Under the pieces are notes generated by a model. The model was not told where the DNA came from. It ran no database searches and saw nothing but the letters and a program-made list of their open reading frames with translations. Shown one piece after another: positions 63,946-64,000 of a stretch of 64,000 nucleotides of DNA (its first letter is position 1; each line of letters opens with the position of its first letter). The position numbers and the translations under genes were made by a program. Source of the DNA: Pontibacter mangrovi (GTDB lineage: Bacteria; Bacteroidota; Bacteroidia; Cytophagales; Hymenobacteraceae). The DNA lies in NCBI RefSeq assembly GCF_006385705.1, contig NZ_VFRQ01000016.1, forward strand, positions 1-64,000, in the 5' to 3' direction.

Positions 63946-64000
63946 TTTCAAAAGGGGTATACTATAGACGCAAAAAATATCTGCCTTGCCAGAAAAGGCA

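Overview
The window is chromosomal DNA from a Bacteroidota bacterium, most likely a Cytophagales/Hymenobacteraceae relative such as Pontibacter (taxon inferred, not proven). Signs are two SusC/SusD outer-membrane pairs, FecR plus an ECF sigma factor, many short-spacer lipoproteins, BACON and DUF4974 domains, promoters of the TTTG-N19-TAnnTTTG type, and very little Shine-Dalgarno usage. No rRNA, tRNA or CRISPR array was seen.

Layout. 1-5.1 kb: a STAS-like protein, an AraC regulator, a lipoprotein and a umuDC-type SOS polymerase pair behind a candidate operator. 5.2-20.2 kb: a SusCD locus on the minus strand with an aldehyde dehydrogenase, a GxDLY esterase, a DUF218-hemopexin fusion, a BACON/beta-helix lipoprotein, a TIM-barrel lipoprotein, SusD, SusC with an STN domain and FecR; the ECF sigma gene is divergent. 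20.2-26 kb: a CDF metal exporter overlapping a solute-binding lipoprotein, then a TonB receptor/lipoprotein/Cys-rich membrane protein trio, probably for metal. 26-33 kb: gyrB, DUF486 and DUF2267 proteins, a tightly overlapping lipoprotein-SCO1-cytochrome c operon, a DUF4397 lipoprotein and two STAS-like paralogs.

33.3-48.8 kb is the most coherent system. A GlpR-type repressor faces a minus-strand run of glpD, glpK, glpF, glpT, SusC, SusD, a phospholipase-D-like lipoprotein, a calcineurin-type phosphoesterase, a glycerophosphodiester phosphodiesterase and an SGNH esterase. This looks like a SusCD-based locus that captures, dismantles, imports and oxidises glycerophosphodiesters or phospholipid headgroup material.

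51.6-60 kb is an accessory, more A+T-rich region. It holds two different AbiEi/AbiEii (type IV toxin-antitoxin) modules, each with an inverted-repeat operator. The first toxin gene has its last codons replaced by an IS200/IS605-family insertion whose TnpA has lost its catalytic tyrosine while TnpB looks intact. The second toxin gene is frameshifted. Housekeeping-like genes (PhzF, DUF885-like protease, DUF6438 lipoprotein, Dabb protein, cupin, S10 peptidase) surround them up to 64 kb.
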